Origin: Misgurnus anguillicaudatus
Taxonomy: Eukaryota > Chordata > Actinopteri > Cypriniformes > Cobitidae
Direction of reading: 5' to 3'
Assembly (NCBI RefSeq): GCF_027580225.2
Contig: NC_073355.2
Coordinates: forward strand, 24,579,501-24,643,500
Length of the DNA: 64,000 nucleotides
Shown: piece after piece, positions 25,505-37,327 of the stretch
Position numbering within the stretch: the stretch's first letter is position 1
Layout of the letters: each line of letters begins with the position of its first letter
Made by a program: the position numbers and the translations under genes
The notes under the pieces: model-generated
Seen by the model: the letters and a program-made list of their open reading frames with translations, nothing else
Told to the model about the DNA's origin: nothing
Databases searched by the model: none

Positions 25505-27255
25505 TAGCTGTGCATGTAAATTTATGGTGAAAATTTTGTACCTTTTTGACCCAACCATGGTTTAAAAATAAGTCATTCCATAAAAATAACTTATTTTTTA
25601 GAGTGAACATAAATATACATATACATAATAGTGTGTGTATGTGTGTACAGACATATATGTTTGTGCGAATAAGCCTATTTGTGTTGCTGCAATGCAGTAT
25701 ATTGACTTGAACTAAACGGATTTAATTTAAATCATGACAAATAGTGTTCCATCATGCTGTACTTCCTCGTAGCTTTTTCGATATTTCAGCAGTGTGAGGA
25801 GAACCTGTCGGCATGTGTGTGTGCTGCTCATATTTGTGTGCTTCAGTAGACAAGCGTGGTGACTCACCCCTTCATTCCTCATTAGCATTCCGGTCGGTAA
25901 TCACTTAGTGAAGCATGGGAGGGGGTTCTCCGCACCTTCTTCTATCATTCAGCTGTTTCTTTCAATCTTTTTCTCTCCCACAATTCAATTTGGATTGCCA
26001 CGGCTAAGGCAAATTTGCTGCAGACAATGGATTGAAGAGAGCGAACAACTGTGAAAGTAAATAATAAAAAAGAAAGAAGGAACAGTAATATTAACGAATG
26101 ATTATGGAATCTTGCTCTCTCTCAACTTGTGAGCGTGATCATATGACTTCTAGTTTTTAACCTGTCCATTTAAATGTACTTTCCTGTATTTACTCAGTCC
26201 ACTCTAAGTATGTTGAAATAATAGATTTTTGCATGAATTTATCAGCTATGAGCCTTTAGGGATGTACATTACAGTGGCGAACACTTATTTTGAATTCCCT
26301 TCCGATGAGCAGTCACGAGCCGCCATTGGTACATTATCAAAAACCAGTGTCCTATATCAGAAACCTCAAATGTTAAAGGTAGAGAACCTACAATGTAATG
26401 AAATGCGCAAAACTTATCATAATGTTGTTTAAAACCCTATATGAAGTCATTTATTCCATCAAAGGAAATGTTTGGAGAAAAGCTGAATGTCTGCCCTCTT
26501 CCATGTAATAAAAGTGGATGGAGATCAGCTGTCAAGCTCCAAAATGGATCAAAATATGACTCTATATACCAAGTTATGTGAAATCATAGGATAAAACTGC
26601 GTGTAAGCCTTCAAAATCTGTCTTGACAGCTGTGGTCACCATTCATTCTCATTGTATGGAAGAAACAGCACCAAGAACTCTGCTATTAATTTTTGTTTCA
26701 TGAAAGAAAGAATGTCTCAGACACAACATTATTCTTATAGCATTGTTTTTCCCACAGTCTTTATCATCAAATCTTTTTATTACTTCTTAAACTGTCCTCT
26801 GTCTGCTCAATACAAACATCGTTAACTGGACTTAATAGCACTTCTAAAATTATTTATATGCACAAAGTTGCCTGTATAGCTGTATTGTATTTGGTTCATC
26901 ATTTTGAAGATTTGTTCAGTGAAGTGAATGGCCAAATGCTGCTCTCATGTGTCATTGCTGTTAGAAAAACAAAATTTAGAAAAAAAAGCTTTTTGTATTC
27001 TCACTGTATAGACGGTTTCATCGGACACACACACGTTGTCACGGTTACGTGCCTGAACCGAAGCCAACTTCCGGTCTGTATTAATTTATCGTTCTGACTA
27101 ATGGCTAAACTGATCTCTGAAGCAAGTACCTTGGCGAAAGTGAAATGTTTTGGTTTGCCAAAGACGAGGGGAGATGACGAGCGTGGATCACAACTGTGCG
27201 GAGAGGTGTGGCAGCCAGGCAATAATTCAAGGATCTGTAGCTAACATTGTATACA
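25505..27255. other. Non-coding, nothing recognised
   Basis: There are only short ORFs without domains. No inverted-end element was found by eye. Confidence 0.4.
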
Positions 27256-27263
27256 TTAATTTT

Positions 27264-27627
27264 CAGCCCAGTCACATGAAATTATGTACCTATAGTTACG
27301 TAATTTTTTGATTCTTTTTCGTGATACTGTAACGAATTTCCGCGTTTTTTCGTGATCGTATCACGTATTTCTGTTTATGTGTCATTGTCACGTATTGGTT
27401 ACTCAACTGTTTTGTCCTATTTTCTTACCATTGTCGCTTCAGTTTAGGGTTTGATTGAGCGAAAATGGTTTGAAAATAGGAAAAAGCAGTTGAGTAACCA
27501 AAACGTGACACATAAACAAAAATTTGTGATACAATCACGAAAAAATGCGGAAATTCGTGACAGTATTACGAAGAAGAATCAAAAAAATTATGTGACTATA
27601 GGTACATGACTTTGTGAGACTGGGTAG
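27264..27627. mobile_element. 364-bp foldback MITE with 8-bp duplication (FB3)
   Basis: Arms of about 160 bp are inverted copies (left 27264-27425, right about 27470-27627). They share blocks such as 'atgtacctatagt' and 'tttatgtgtca'. The identical octamer ttaatttt flanks both sides (27256-27263 and 27628-27635). The duplication length fits hAT-type insertion. Confidence 0.75.
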
Positions 27628-27768
27628 TTAATTTTACACAGTAATAGTTGATACGCGTTAGATATGATATACAGTATGAACAAAACCCTGCTGAAAAAAA
27701 CAATAAAACCATTACAGAAAATTCTAATGGTTTTCATTAAAATACCAATAGGAACCATTAGCTTTTAC

Positions 27769-28432
27769 TAGTGTTTTAGTCAAGACCACCTAAACCGAGA
27801 CCAAGTCATGACCAAGACAGGCCTAGACTGAGACAAGACCAAGACAGACCGAGACCAAGTCAAGACCAAGACCAGTGATATCACTGTATTAAAACACTTA
27901 TGATAAAATGTGGAATATTAGGCACTTCTTGTCTGTGTGCGTGCGTGTGGGTGCGTGCGTGTCTGTGTGTGTGTGCGTGCGTGCGTGCGCGCGCGTGCGT
28001 GTGTGTGTGTGTGCCATCAGAGAAGTTGATAAAATAAGCAAAGGCATTGCAGATATGTGGGAATTTATCTTTGTCTATAAGCAAATAAAAGTGAACAAAC
28101 ATTAAAAAGCTGAAATCAACTTAACCATTTATTCTGAACTGTCTTTCCATGGCTTGCCATCCACTTAACACAATGCAGGTGTTTTTAGTAATAAAATTAG
28201 AAAAATTGTCATTGGGAGAAACTTAAACAATGCTTAAACAATGCCAACATCATATGCCAAACCTGAATAAACTGTATAAAATAAATGATAAAAAATACAT
28301 TTGTGATGTGCCATCAGTTGTGGTTTTGACCGGTCTTGAACAAAAATTCTGAGTCCTCTTTGTCTGAGACCAAGACGAGACCAAGACCTTTAAAAAGTGG
28401 TCTTAAGACCGGTCTCGAGACCTACAACACTA
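27769..28432. mobile_element. 664-bp hAT-type MITE with 8-bp duplication
   Basis: The ends are tagtgttttagtcaagacc and the inverse of tagtgttgtaggtctcgag. The octamer gcttttac is repeated exactly on both sides (27761-27768 and 28433-28440). The interior is rich in 'gaccaagac' repeats near both ends, in the same sense on the + strand, and carries a GT/GC microsatellite. No transposase is present. It split an older 'ccattagaaccaata' repeat (27690-28600). Confidence 0.8.
27931..28014. repeat. Compound GT/GC microsatellite
   Basis: An alternating purine-pyrimidine tract of about 84 bp made of GTGC, GT and GC steps. ORFs on both strands here are artefacts. Confidence 0.9.
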
Positions 28433-28611
28433 GCTTTTACCATTAAAACCACTACACTGTAGTGTGTTTTGCACCATACTCCATAAGAACCAATACATAT
28501 TTCATTAGAACCAATATATACCATTAGAGACCAACAAAAACCAATACACCGTAGTGTGTTTTGGGCCATATTCCATTAGAACCAATAGAATTTCTGTGAT
28601 TGTGCCTATTG

Positions 28612-28935
28612 CAGAGCTCCAGAATAATTTTTTTCACTAGGAGCACAGTGGCGCCCAACTGAAAATTTTAGGGGCGCAACCAAAAAATTTAGGGGCACAC
28701 CGTAAATCAACATGCTAACCAAATAATCACATTTCTACAAATTTCCACTGTATTACTAATAAATACTTTGATGATAGATGCAGAAAGTACAATGTGCTGT
28801 TTCAAATTCAGTGTCACATCACAAAAAAGTGCAAATTTACTGGTCGCACATGTGCGACTGGATGTAAAATTCAGTGGTACACTCTCAAATTTTTGTGGCA
28901 AAATGCCACTATTTGGTGGCAGTCTGGAGCCTGGT
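28612..28935. repeat. Possible degraded element with GAGCTCCAGAATAA end
   Basis: Around 28615 the sequence 'gagctccagaataa' is followed by repeated 'taggggcgca / taggggcaca' blocks. Near 28920 'tctggagc' appears in the inverse sense. The ends are weak, so this is tentative. Confidence 0.3.
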
Positions 28936-29853
28936 CTATTGTTTTTTTAGCAGGAAAGTAATTTTATCGTCATTTATTTCCCTTATTATTATAAATAAAC
29001 CACTGTAAAAAGATTGTTTAGTCCACAAAAGCTGTTTGTTTATGTTGTTGCTGCTGAAGCCGGCTTTAAATGTGTATACACAGTTGTAAATGTGTCGCTA
29101 TCCATGGTGCTCATCTCAATGCAGGTGCTCACTTTACAAGGCTGCGGTTTTTACATACATTTGTGTAATTGCAGGATACTCACTTATAAGACAATACCTC
29201 TGACAAGCCTCAGTTAAAGACAATGTAGCTGTTGTATCATATATAATTATTCACATGGCGTCATGTATGTGAAACTATTTAAAAGAATGCATCGCAGTGC
29301 AGTGCCATACATGCTATTATTATAGTCATCTAGATGTTGTAAGGTTCGTATTGGCTGTGATGATATTATGTGGCTATGCTGCTTGCTTGTTTGGCTTGGA
29401 GTGCTGCAGTATATGAAGAGAAACCAGCAGTTAGAGGCTGTACTGACAGTGACGTATATTATGCTCTTCTGCAGCAGAGCCTTCAGACAGCCAGACAGCT
29501 CTGTGTCCTAACCCCGTCACACCATTCAACAGCTAACAAGACAGGCCAGTACAACCGACACATAGTAAAAGGTATCAGCACACACACACATTATCATGAT
29601 TGTGAGCGAACTCAGTAATGCACTAGCAGATTTATGTAAAAGCACAGCGTAAGCTCTTAAGGAGCATACATAAATATACACATCATACACACATATGCGC
29701 TGTTGCTCTAAGAGACCAGGCTATCCCAAGTGCCACTTTGTAAATCTTTATACACATGCTGATAAAATGTAATGCACTGTGTATCACTTTGTATACAAGC
29801 ATCTTACAAATACATAAATGTAAATTTGTTTGGTGCAAAACTTTCCTCTACAG
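28936..29853. other. Non-coding, nothing recognised
   Basis: There are short ORFs only; no repeat ends were recognised. Confidence 0.4.
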
Positions 29854-30057
29854 CAGTGTTCTTCAACCCTGGTCCTGGAGGACCCCCTTCCAGAAAGTTT
29901 TAGATGTCTCCTTATTTAAAACACCTGAACCAACTCATCAGCCTCTTTCCAGAATGTCTCCCTAACAAGCTGATAAGTTAAAACAGGTGTGTTGATTAAG
30001 GAGACATCTAAAACATTCTGGAAGGGGGTCCTCCAGGACCAGGGTTGAAAAACACTG
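29854..30057. mobile_element. 204-bp hAT-type MITE, well preserved
   Basis: The inverted ends match over more than 40 bp with very few differences (cagtgttcttcaaccctggt on the left; the inverse of cagtgtttttcaaccctggt on the right). Both sides carry the exact octamer ctctacag (29846-29853 and 30058-30065). The element is too short to code for anything. The well-kept ends suggest a comparatively recent insertion. Confidence 0.85.
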
Positions 30058-30234
30058 CTCTACAGTGTTGTGCTTTAACCCCTTCATACCAGAATTTTCA
30101 AGTGTTTAGTAATTTTTATTGGTTGAACAGCATTTTTATTGGTTTGAACCACAAAACATGTGATGTCAAGGGGTTAAAAGAGCCCATCCATGTGGATATT
30201 CTGGTGTATGTTGGAGTTCAACTGGTAAAAGCAC

Positions 30235-30950
30235 ATTGATTCTCGCGAAATTAGACTTATGAGGTGTCATGAAACATTTTGATAAAAAAAGTAAATACAA
30301 AGTAAGAGTATCAAAATAAGAAGCATACAGTTACAAACATCTCTTCATGTACTATTTTGCATATGATTTCAAATGACATCATACAAACCAATTTTGTTGT
30401 TTTTTCCACATTTAAAGGGGAAAATTTTCATTAGCGCAAAGTGTTGGATTTCGGTTTTTCGACATGGGAAATTTTCAATAAAAAAAGCTTCAGTGCATGT
30501 TATACTATAAACATTGACAATAATAAGGAATATAAATGTGTACAAGACCAATTTCTCCTCCTTCACAACAATTTTCAATCATTGTTTAAGTCCTCAAGGA
30601 ACTAACATTTAAAAAAAATTATCAGGGACATAATTGACTGTGACACTCAAGATTTCTACCAGGTAAGCAGTTCTTATTTTTTCTCTCCAGATAAAAGTTG
30701 AAATTTTGTTTGTCATAGTACCTAGACAACTTTTTAGTTCTCATTACCAAAACATGAGTTTGTAAGTACATGTATTTAATGTAATATCATGTTGCGGTAA
30801 TGATAATATTTGATAATGATAATCTAAAAAATGTAAATAATTCTATAGCAAATATTTTTTAAATCCTCTAAAAATAATGATTATAGTAAGTTCAGACCTT
30901 AATCTTATATGTCCAAAAAAAAATCGGCTTCAAGGGCTTTTTAAAAATTT
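30235..30950 (-). repeat. Family Y, copy 2 (inverse orientation)
   Basis: It begins with the inverse of the family Y right end (ttctcgcgaaattagactt) and follows copy 1 backwards, ending near 'cttcaagggctttttaaaa' with the terminal bases lost. It lies head to head with copy 3. Confidence 0.7.
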
Positions 30951-30959
30951 CATCCCATA

Positions 30960-31337
30960 TGGGTGATTCTCATGAAACCAAGATTTAAAAGGTCTCCAGC
31001 ATCAGAATTTTTAAAAAGCCCTTGAAGCCCTTTTTTTGCACATATAAGATTAAGGTCACATGCACTAAAGCTTTTTAATTTTTTAGATTTTTTAATTATA
31101 AATAGTTTCATCTCAAAGAACCCAAATCCAGTCATGGACACGTTGCGGTAATGAAAATGTACCCCTTAAATGTGGAAAAAACAACAAAATTGGTTTGTAT
31201 GATGTCATTTGAAATCATGTGCAAAATAGTACATGAAGAGATGTTTGTAACTGTATGCTTCTTATTTTGATAGCTTTACTTTTTTTATCAAAATGTTTCA
31301 TGACACCTCATTAGTCTAATTTCGCTAGAATCACCCA
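30960..31337 (+). repeat. Family Y, copy 3 (internally deleted)
   Basis: The ends tgggtgattctcatgaaa and the inverse of tgggtgattctagcgaaat are present. The middle is deleted relative to copy 1, giving a 378-bp element. The dinucleotide TA lies on each side. Confidence 0.75.
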
Positions 31338-32471
31338 TATGCTTACCATACTGTACAGTAGGCCACACGAGAAAGACATTCAGGATCCTCAGTCGAAAGG
31401 TACCATTAAAGGTGTGATATTATTAATAGTAGTAACTGTACTTACTGCCCAATAAGGTTGTGAGAATTTTGAAATGTGAAAAATTGCTGTCAGTCTTACC
31501 CTCAGGCATTGGGAGATAAATTATATAAGCCAAACTGCCTGAGTATGAGTCTTTCTGTATTATATCAATTCATGAAAAAGTTAAATGCTTCCTAGCGTAT
31601 AGTTAATGTAATGTTGAAGAATACTGGAAGCTGTAAGGGCTATTTCCTGTCTGTTAGACACTAAAGGTGTATGGCTAAATCATGTGACATAAATGAAGAT
31701 GAAGGGCAGAAATGTGTGTTGAATACTCTCTGGTGTGATTAAATACAGTATTTGGGACATTCCTTGTCTTTCTCTGCAGACACCTGAGGCTCTGTGAACT
31801 GGGTGAGGTAGCTTTATACTTTAGCCAGGCATAATGGGACATAGCCCTTATTTTTTTATCTTATCCGGTCACTATCTTTTCTCCCATGAGGAATTAAGTC
31901 TGATCCCTGCCGTCTGGATTACCTTGCCACGCCAGCCCTCTCCACAGATGGGGCTGTCTGCTCAGCATTGGCAAACCACACTGCTCAGGTTTACTGCTCA
32001 GCAGCATCAGACCTGCTGCATGTGCACACTGTTTATTTCTTGCATGTGTGTTTAAGGCATTAGCCTGCTTGGTTAGCCATGGATGTCGACTGTAACCACA
32101 GATGGCCGAATCTCTATCACTTTATTCCTGAAGCAGCTTAGCCTGAAGAGATGAATCAGAGCTTTTTTGATGACACCAAAAAAGCATCGCTCTGCCAAGC
32201 CCCAGATTTTCCAGAGAGTTTGTTTCTCTTCCTGTGGCAACAGAGCAGGGCCCAGATAAAAGAAACAGACACGAAACATCCTAAAGTGCTGAACTGAGCT
32301 GAAATGGAAATAATTCACAATTACATGAAGGCCAGGGCTTCTTGGGGTGGCTCGACTTAAAGAGGTCACCCAAAAATGTAAATTCTGTGATCATTTACTA
32401 AACACACTTTTTGATTCACATTTAGTTTTATTTATATAGTGCTTTTAAACTATGCATTGTTGCTAAGCAGT
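31338..32471. other. Non-coding, nothing recognised
   Basis: There is no domain-bearing ORF. A 'aggtcacccaaaaatgtaaa' motif at 32362-32381 is common in fish repeats. Confidence 0.4.
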
Positions 32472-32877
32472 TTAAAGGTACAGTATGGTTTTTTAGCGGC
32501 ATCTAGTGGTGAGACTGCGAATTGCAACCAACCTCAATTTTAAAACGCAATGAGAAGCTACGGTAGCTGCCACAGGACAAACATGTCACCATCTAAAGCC
32601 CGGGATACACTGCACGATTATTGGCTGTCCCAGACGAAAGATTGCCATTGTGAAACAGCTTCTGTGAATGTGGCTCTTCATCGGTGGTCCTATGTCGTAC
32701 AGTGAAAAAGTTTCAAAGATGGGCGTTTTCCCGGTCTTGCGTCCAAAGATAGCCTACGATAGTTTTCTGACAGTGTCAGAAATTCAGCATGATCACCGCA
32801 GAGTGTGTTTGCTGCTACGATCTGCATACTGGTATTTGTTTACCACGAGCGCATGCTGGTGACATTGCGCTAACTTA

Positions 32878-34465
32878 CAGTTGTGTTCAAAATTATTCAA
32901 CCCCCCAATGCTGTTAAGGGTTTTAGGGAATTTAGTGTACATTTGTAATTGTATTCAGAATGAAATCCTACAATGACTTCTTAAAGAACCATATGCAACT
33001 AAAATGACATCAATTGGTTTTGTAATATAGTAGTAAATGTTTCTTTTGTGAATTCTTCATTGACACAATTATTCAACCCCTTAAAGAACTACCACTCTGA
33101 AGAACAGAGGTTCATTGAAGTGTTTTCAATCAGGTATTGAAAACACCTGTGGATGTCAGGGAACAGCAATAAAGCCTAATAAGCACCAATTAGGCAGCTT
33201 TAAAATGACTGTGATACTCAACTCCTTCTAAACATTTACTGGTGTGGTTACAAATTTGGTGAAGTCAAAAGAATGGTCCAGGAAGACAAGAGAAGAGGTG
33301 ATTAATCTTCACAGGAAGGGCAATGGCTATAAAAAGATTGCAAAGATGTTAAACATACCAAGAGACACCATAGGAAGCATCATTCGCAAATTCAAGGCAA
33401 AGGGCACTGTTGAAACGCTTCCTGGTCGTGGCAGAAAAAAGATGCTAACTGCGACTGCTGTGCGCTATCTGAAGCGTAGAGTGGAAAAAAGTCCCCGTGT
33501 GACTGCTGAGGAACTGAGAAAAGATTTGTCAGATGTGGGTACTGAAGTTTCTGCTCAGACAATACGGCGCACCCTGCGTACTGAAGGCCTCCATGCCAGA
33601 ACTCCCAGGCGCACCCCCTTGCTGTCTCCAAAGAATAAGAAGAGTCGACTGCAGTATGCCAAAAGTTTTGGGATAGTGTTCTGTGGAAAATTAGAACTGT
33701 TTGGGCCCATGGATCAACGCTATATTTGGAGGAGGAAAAACAAGGCCTATGAAGAAAAGAACACCTTGCCTACTGTGAAGCATGGTGAGGGGGGTCAATC
33801 ATGCTTTGGGGCTGTTTTGCTTCTGCAGGTACAGGGAAACTTCAGCGTGTGCAAGGTACCATGAATTCTCTTCAGTACCAGGAGATATTGGATGACAATG
33901 TGTTGCAGTCCGTCACAAACCTGAGGCTTGGGAGACGTTGGACCTTTCAACAGGACAAGGATCCCAAGCATACCTCCAAATCCACTAGAGCATGGTTGCA
34001 GAAAAAAGGCTGGAAAATTTTGAAGTGGCCATCGCAGTCATCAGACTTAAATCCGATCGAGCACCTCTGGTGGGACTTAAAGAAAGCAGTTGCAGTGCGC
34101 AAGCCTAAGAATGTGACTGAACTGGAGGCTTTTGCCCATGATGAATGGGCGAAGATACCCGTAGATCGCTGCAAGACACTTGTGTCAAGCTATGCTTCAC
34201 GTTTAAAAGCTGTTTTAACTGTAAAAGGATGTTGTACTAAGTACTAAGTTTGAATGTCACTTGGGGGTTGAATAAAACTGATAATGATGTGAGCACAGAA
34301 AAGACATTTGTGGTTATTTCATTATAAATGTTATGTTATATTTGTCTGACCTACACATGCCTCTTTGATGTAATTGTAAGCAGGATGACTGAATGATCAA
34401 AATCAATGTCAAACCGGCCAAAACAATCAATTTCAGTTGGGGTTGAATAATTTTGAACACAACTG
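32878..34465 (+). mobile_element. Tc1/mariner transposon, 1588 bp, with IR/DR ends
   Basis: The outer ends are perfect 27-bp inverted repeats beginning cagttgtgttcaaaattatt (32878-32904 and 34439-34465), each next to a TA dinucleotide (32876-32877 and 34466-34467), as expected for Tc1/mariner target duplication. Inner partial copies of the end motif ('attattcaacccc') lie near 33068-33080 and, inverted, near 34263-34275. This gives the two-repeat end layout known from fish Tc1 elements. It contains one degraded transposase gene. It is inserted in a Harbinger-like MITE. Confidence 0.9.
33256..34247 (+). pseudogene. Degraded Tc1-family transposase
   Basis: The product would be a DDE-type cut-and-paste transposase acting on the inverted ends of its own element. 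The first part (33256-33790) gives an N-terminal helix-turn-helix region with 'YKKIAKMLNIPRDTIGSIIRK', a GRGRKK linker and a second helical DNA-binding region. The last part (33801-34247, another frame) gives the catalytic half, with WTFQQDKDPKH holding the second Asp and DLNPIEHLWWDLK holding the Glu. Breaks: the expected start position reads TTG at 33256; bases near 33655-33690 are deleted, so the stretch that should carry the first catalytic Asp is lost and FWDSVLW appears only in another frame; and a G-rich site near 33786-33792 shifts the frame. The neighbouring ends are intact, so the element might be moved only by a transposase supplied elsewhere. Family assignment is firm; loss of function is inferred. 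Confidence 0.9.
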
Positions 34466-34644
34466 TATGACGCAGCCGCAGAAGCTTCCATGTCATCATC
34501 GTACAGTCTACGCGCCTGTCGAACCCGAGTTTAAACGATCCATGTCGCACAGTGTGATAATGTAATGATCTTATAGGAGTGCAAAAATCCTGTGGTGTAT
34601 TCCGGGCTTAAGACAACGCTCTGTAAACAGTTTGCTGTTTAGGG

Positions 34645-35111
34645 CATAGATATAAAAAAGGCTTGATGTCTCACCCACACTGCTGGCCAATGGAGGTTGA
34701 CGTCCGCATTTGGCGGCCATCTTGTCTCAGGCAGCCCGGTCACTCATAGCATTGTGATTTAATGGTGCATGTACTTTTAATTAACCTTAACTTGCTCAAT
34801 TTTCTACCGATTTTCAAATGGTTTGGTTTGTTATAAACGTCAGAGATGTACCCATGGCACTGCATACTTATGAATAATTTTCAAGAAACACGTTAAAGCA
34901 CCCAGAATTATAGCCACATTAATAACATTTGTAAGAAACCAAACCATTTGAAAATCGGTAGAAAATTGAGCAAGTTATGATTATGTAAAAGTACCTGCAC
35001 CATTAAAACACAATGCTACAAGTGAGCGAGCTGCCTGAGACAAGATGGCCGCCAGCGATGACGTTAGAGACTCCGCCGTAACACATCTAGCCTTTATTAT
35101 ACATATCTATG
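34645..35111. mobile_element. 467-bp hAT-type MITE with 8-bp duplication
   Basis: The ends are catagatat and atatctatg. The exact octamer gtttaggg flanks both sides (34637-34644 and 35112-35119). Inverted arms continue inward for well over 100 bp, for example 'ttttctaccgattttcaaat' (34800-34819) and its inverse near 34945-34965. There is no coding capacity. It is inserted in family X copy B beside the Harbinger/Tc1 nest. Confidence 0.85.
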
Positions 35112-35297
35112 GTTTAGGGCTACTGTAAAAACATGGCGGTGACTTCCTTGTAAGGAGTCCCACTGTGTGTGTTGATAAAAACGGCTCATTCTAAGGTAAT
35201 CAAAACAATACAGTTTATTATCTAAGGTACACCACTGATAATATAGTTGTCTATATTGCATTTTGTCAAGATATCCCTCTAACAGTTGCACCTTTAA

Positions 35298-37327
35298 CAG
35301 AAAACATTTTAACATAGAAACCTGATATAGTAAAAAATGAAAAACAATGTATCAAAGTAATGACATAGAAATGGAAAAATTGTGTTACAGACAGAATGAC
35401 TTTATGACTTTGTTGCTTCCAGCGACTGGAAAAGGAAATGTTATTCAGAATGTTAGAGATTGACATTTGATTTGATAGAAATAAAGAGCAGCAGCAATGT
35501 TTTTTTAAATCGTCTTGCATTCCACTGATATTATTCATACAGGTTTGGAAAAAAATCTGAATAGGAATATTAATGTTTGTGAGAATTTTTTTTTTCAGTT
35601 TTTACAAATACATTCCTTCAAACACACACCAAAGCCTATGGGCCAAATATAAAACATGCTGCGGTGGACCGTGCAAAATCAAAATGCACAGCGATCAATC
35701 TGCTCCAATTAGAAAAGGAAGCACAGACCTCTCGGCTGAAAAGAACAGCTCCGTGCCTCACCATACTGCACAGGGATTTTCATGTGTCATCGTGTACTGT
35801 TGTATGTGCGCGCGCAAAGAAATGAGCATTTCTAGTTAAGGTGTCGTTGATGAAGCAGAAGAAAAGGGTTGTGTTTTGTTTACCAGAGTGTGGCTGTTAA
35901 CACTTTCAGTCTTGAACAGAACACAGTACTCTCCATGGAAAGGATGAACTTACGCAACCTGAACCTTACTCACAGATCAGAACCTGGACAGCTTTTCTGA
36001 CTCTCATTTCTCATTTGTTTCTCACCATGTTCTTCACTTGTCTCTGGGAGGCATACAAGCATAAACTAAGACAAAGTCAGTGGTTTTTGGACGGCCTCAG
36101 GGTCTTCAAAACAGACTGACTGCATATTCCAACATTCACATTATCTGTATCCTCACACACTCCAGCACAAAGCATTAAAATCAACTCACAATAAACTTCA
36201 ATTTATCCGGTGGGGTGAATTAACCAACAGTTCTTCCACTTTTATGCATCATATTTTATTCACCAGCCACCTACAATCCACTTCACCCAGATGCTAAAAT
36301 GTAGCACTGCACATTTCAGCATGCCATTGTCATTCTTTTCGGCACAAACACGTCAACCCGACAAACATTTATTTTAAGTGCATTTCACTTTTTTACTCAA
36401 TTACATTTTATGTGAGGTTTCCCCATAACACTACAATACTAATATAACACTCATTTAACACAGTACACGTGTCTGTATAGACCGATTTTTGTGTTGTGTG
36501 TGTAACAGACAGCTCTAAAGCCCGTCTATGTGTACAGTGATGTTGTGAGAGGTTTCAGCAGCAGGTGTGTTACACAAACAGATGCTCCCTGAGGGTTTGT
36601 TAGAGGCTTGGCGTAGCTCCTGCTGCAGATGTTAAGCTGTATTGGCTGAGCTCTGCTTCACCAGAGGCAAACAAACCTGATGAATCACGCCACCTCACAC
36701 GGGTCTCTAAACACCCCAGTGTGCCTCACATTGCTGTAAACCGCCTCACATTGTGATACTCCAACATTACTTTAGACTACATCATAACATCGCTACAGGC
36801 TGCATTGTATCGATATGTTTTGCATTAAACTTTGCCCCCACAGTGCTTTTAGATTTTCTCATTACTCCAACTCACATTACTTAAATGGATAGTTCACCTA
36901 AAAAATGGCATTTCTGTTTATTGAAAACAGCACACTTTTACATTTCCTACCCTCCACCGCCACTTTCAGAGTGTGCTTGTAGCAGCTAGGAGGCTGCTCA
37001 GGTTGCAGCAACAGTACAATTTGTCCAGTTAAAAGTTGTTCTATCATTGAAATAATTTTAGAGACATTATTTAAAGGTTAAAAAACTACATAGTGTTGCT
37101 TTGAGTGTTCAGATTAACAAACACTGTTGTCATGTGGTTCTAGTCAGTAAAGGCGGTAACAAAGGGTAACGTGGATACAAGCGTCATTGACAGGCGACTA
37201 CACTGCCCGTGTTACTGTTTGTTTAGAATGGCAATTTTCTCGTGATTTTTAAGTCATTCTCATACCTTTTATTGAGAATTAATGTGAGCCATAATGTACA
37301 GCCATTGTATTAAATTCACCCATCCAA
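35298..37327. other. Non-coding, nothing clearly recognised
   Basis: No domain-bearing ORF is present. Around 36660-36780 and 38640-38770 there are loose repeats of 'gcctcacattg' that look like a degenerate short tandem. 'aaatggatagttcacctaaa' at 36883-36902 is a motif common at fish repeat ends. Confidence 0.4.

Larger units (their letters stand above)
27690..28600. repeat. CCATTAGAACCAATA repeat split by a hAT MITE
   Basis: Before 27761 and after 28440 there are many short copies of 'accatta', 'ccaatag' and 'ccattagaacc'. The pieces join when the 27769-28432 element is set aside. It is a small AT-rich dispersed repeat of unknown family. Confidence 0.5.
32597..34608. mobile_element. PIF/Harbinger-like MITE interrupted by a Tc1 element
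   Basis: The ends are agcccgggatacac and its inverse gtgtattccgggct, with one mismatch in 14. TAA lies on both sides (32594-32596 and 34609-34611). A 3-bp TWA duplication is the usual mark of PIF/Harbinger elements. Without the Tc1 insertion it would be about 0.42 kb with no coding capacity. Confidence 0.7.
32472..35297 (+). repeat. Family X repeat, copy B (carries three nested elements)
   Basis: The left end (ttaaaggtacagtatgg, then agcggcatctagtggtgag at 32496-32514) and the right end (ttctaaggtaatcaaaac to gttgcacctttaa) match copy A. Removing the insertions at 32597-34608 and 34645-35111 leaves a short element of about 0.35 kb. It is an old DNA transposon fragment acting as a landing site. 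Confidence 0.7.
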
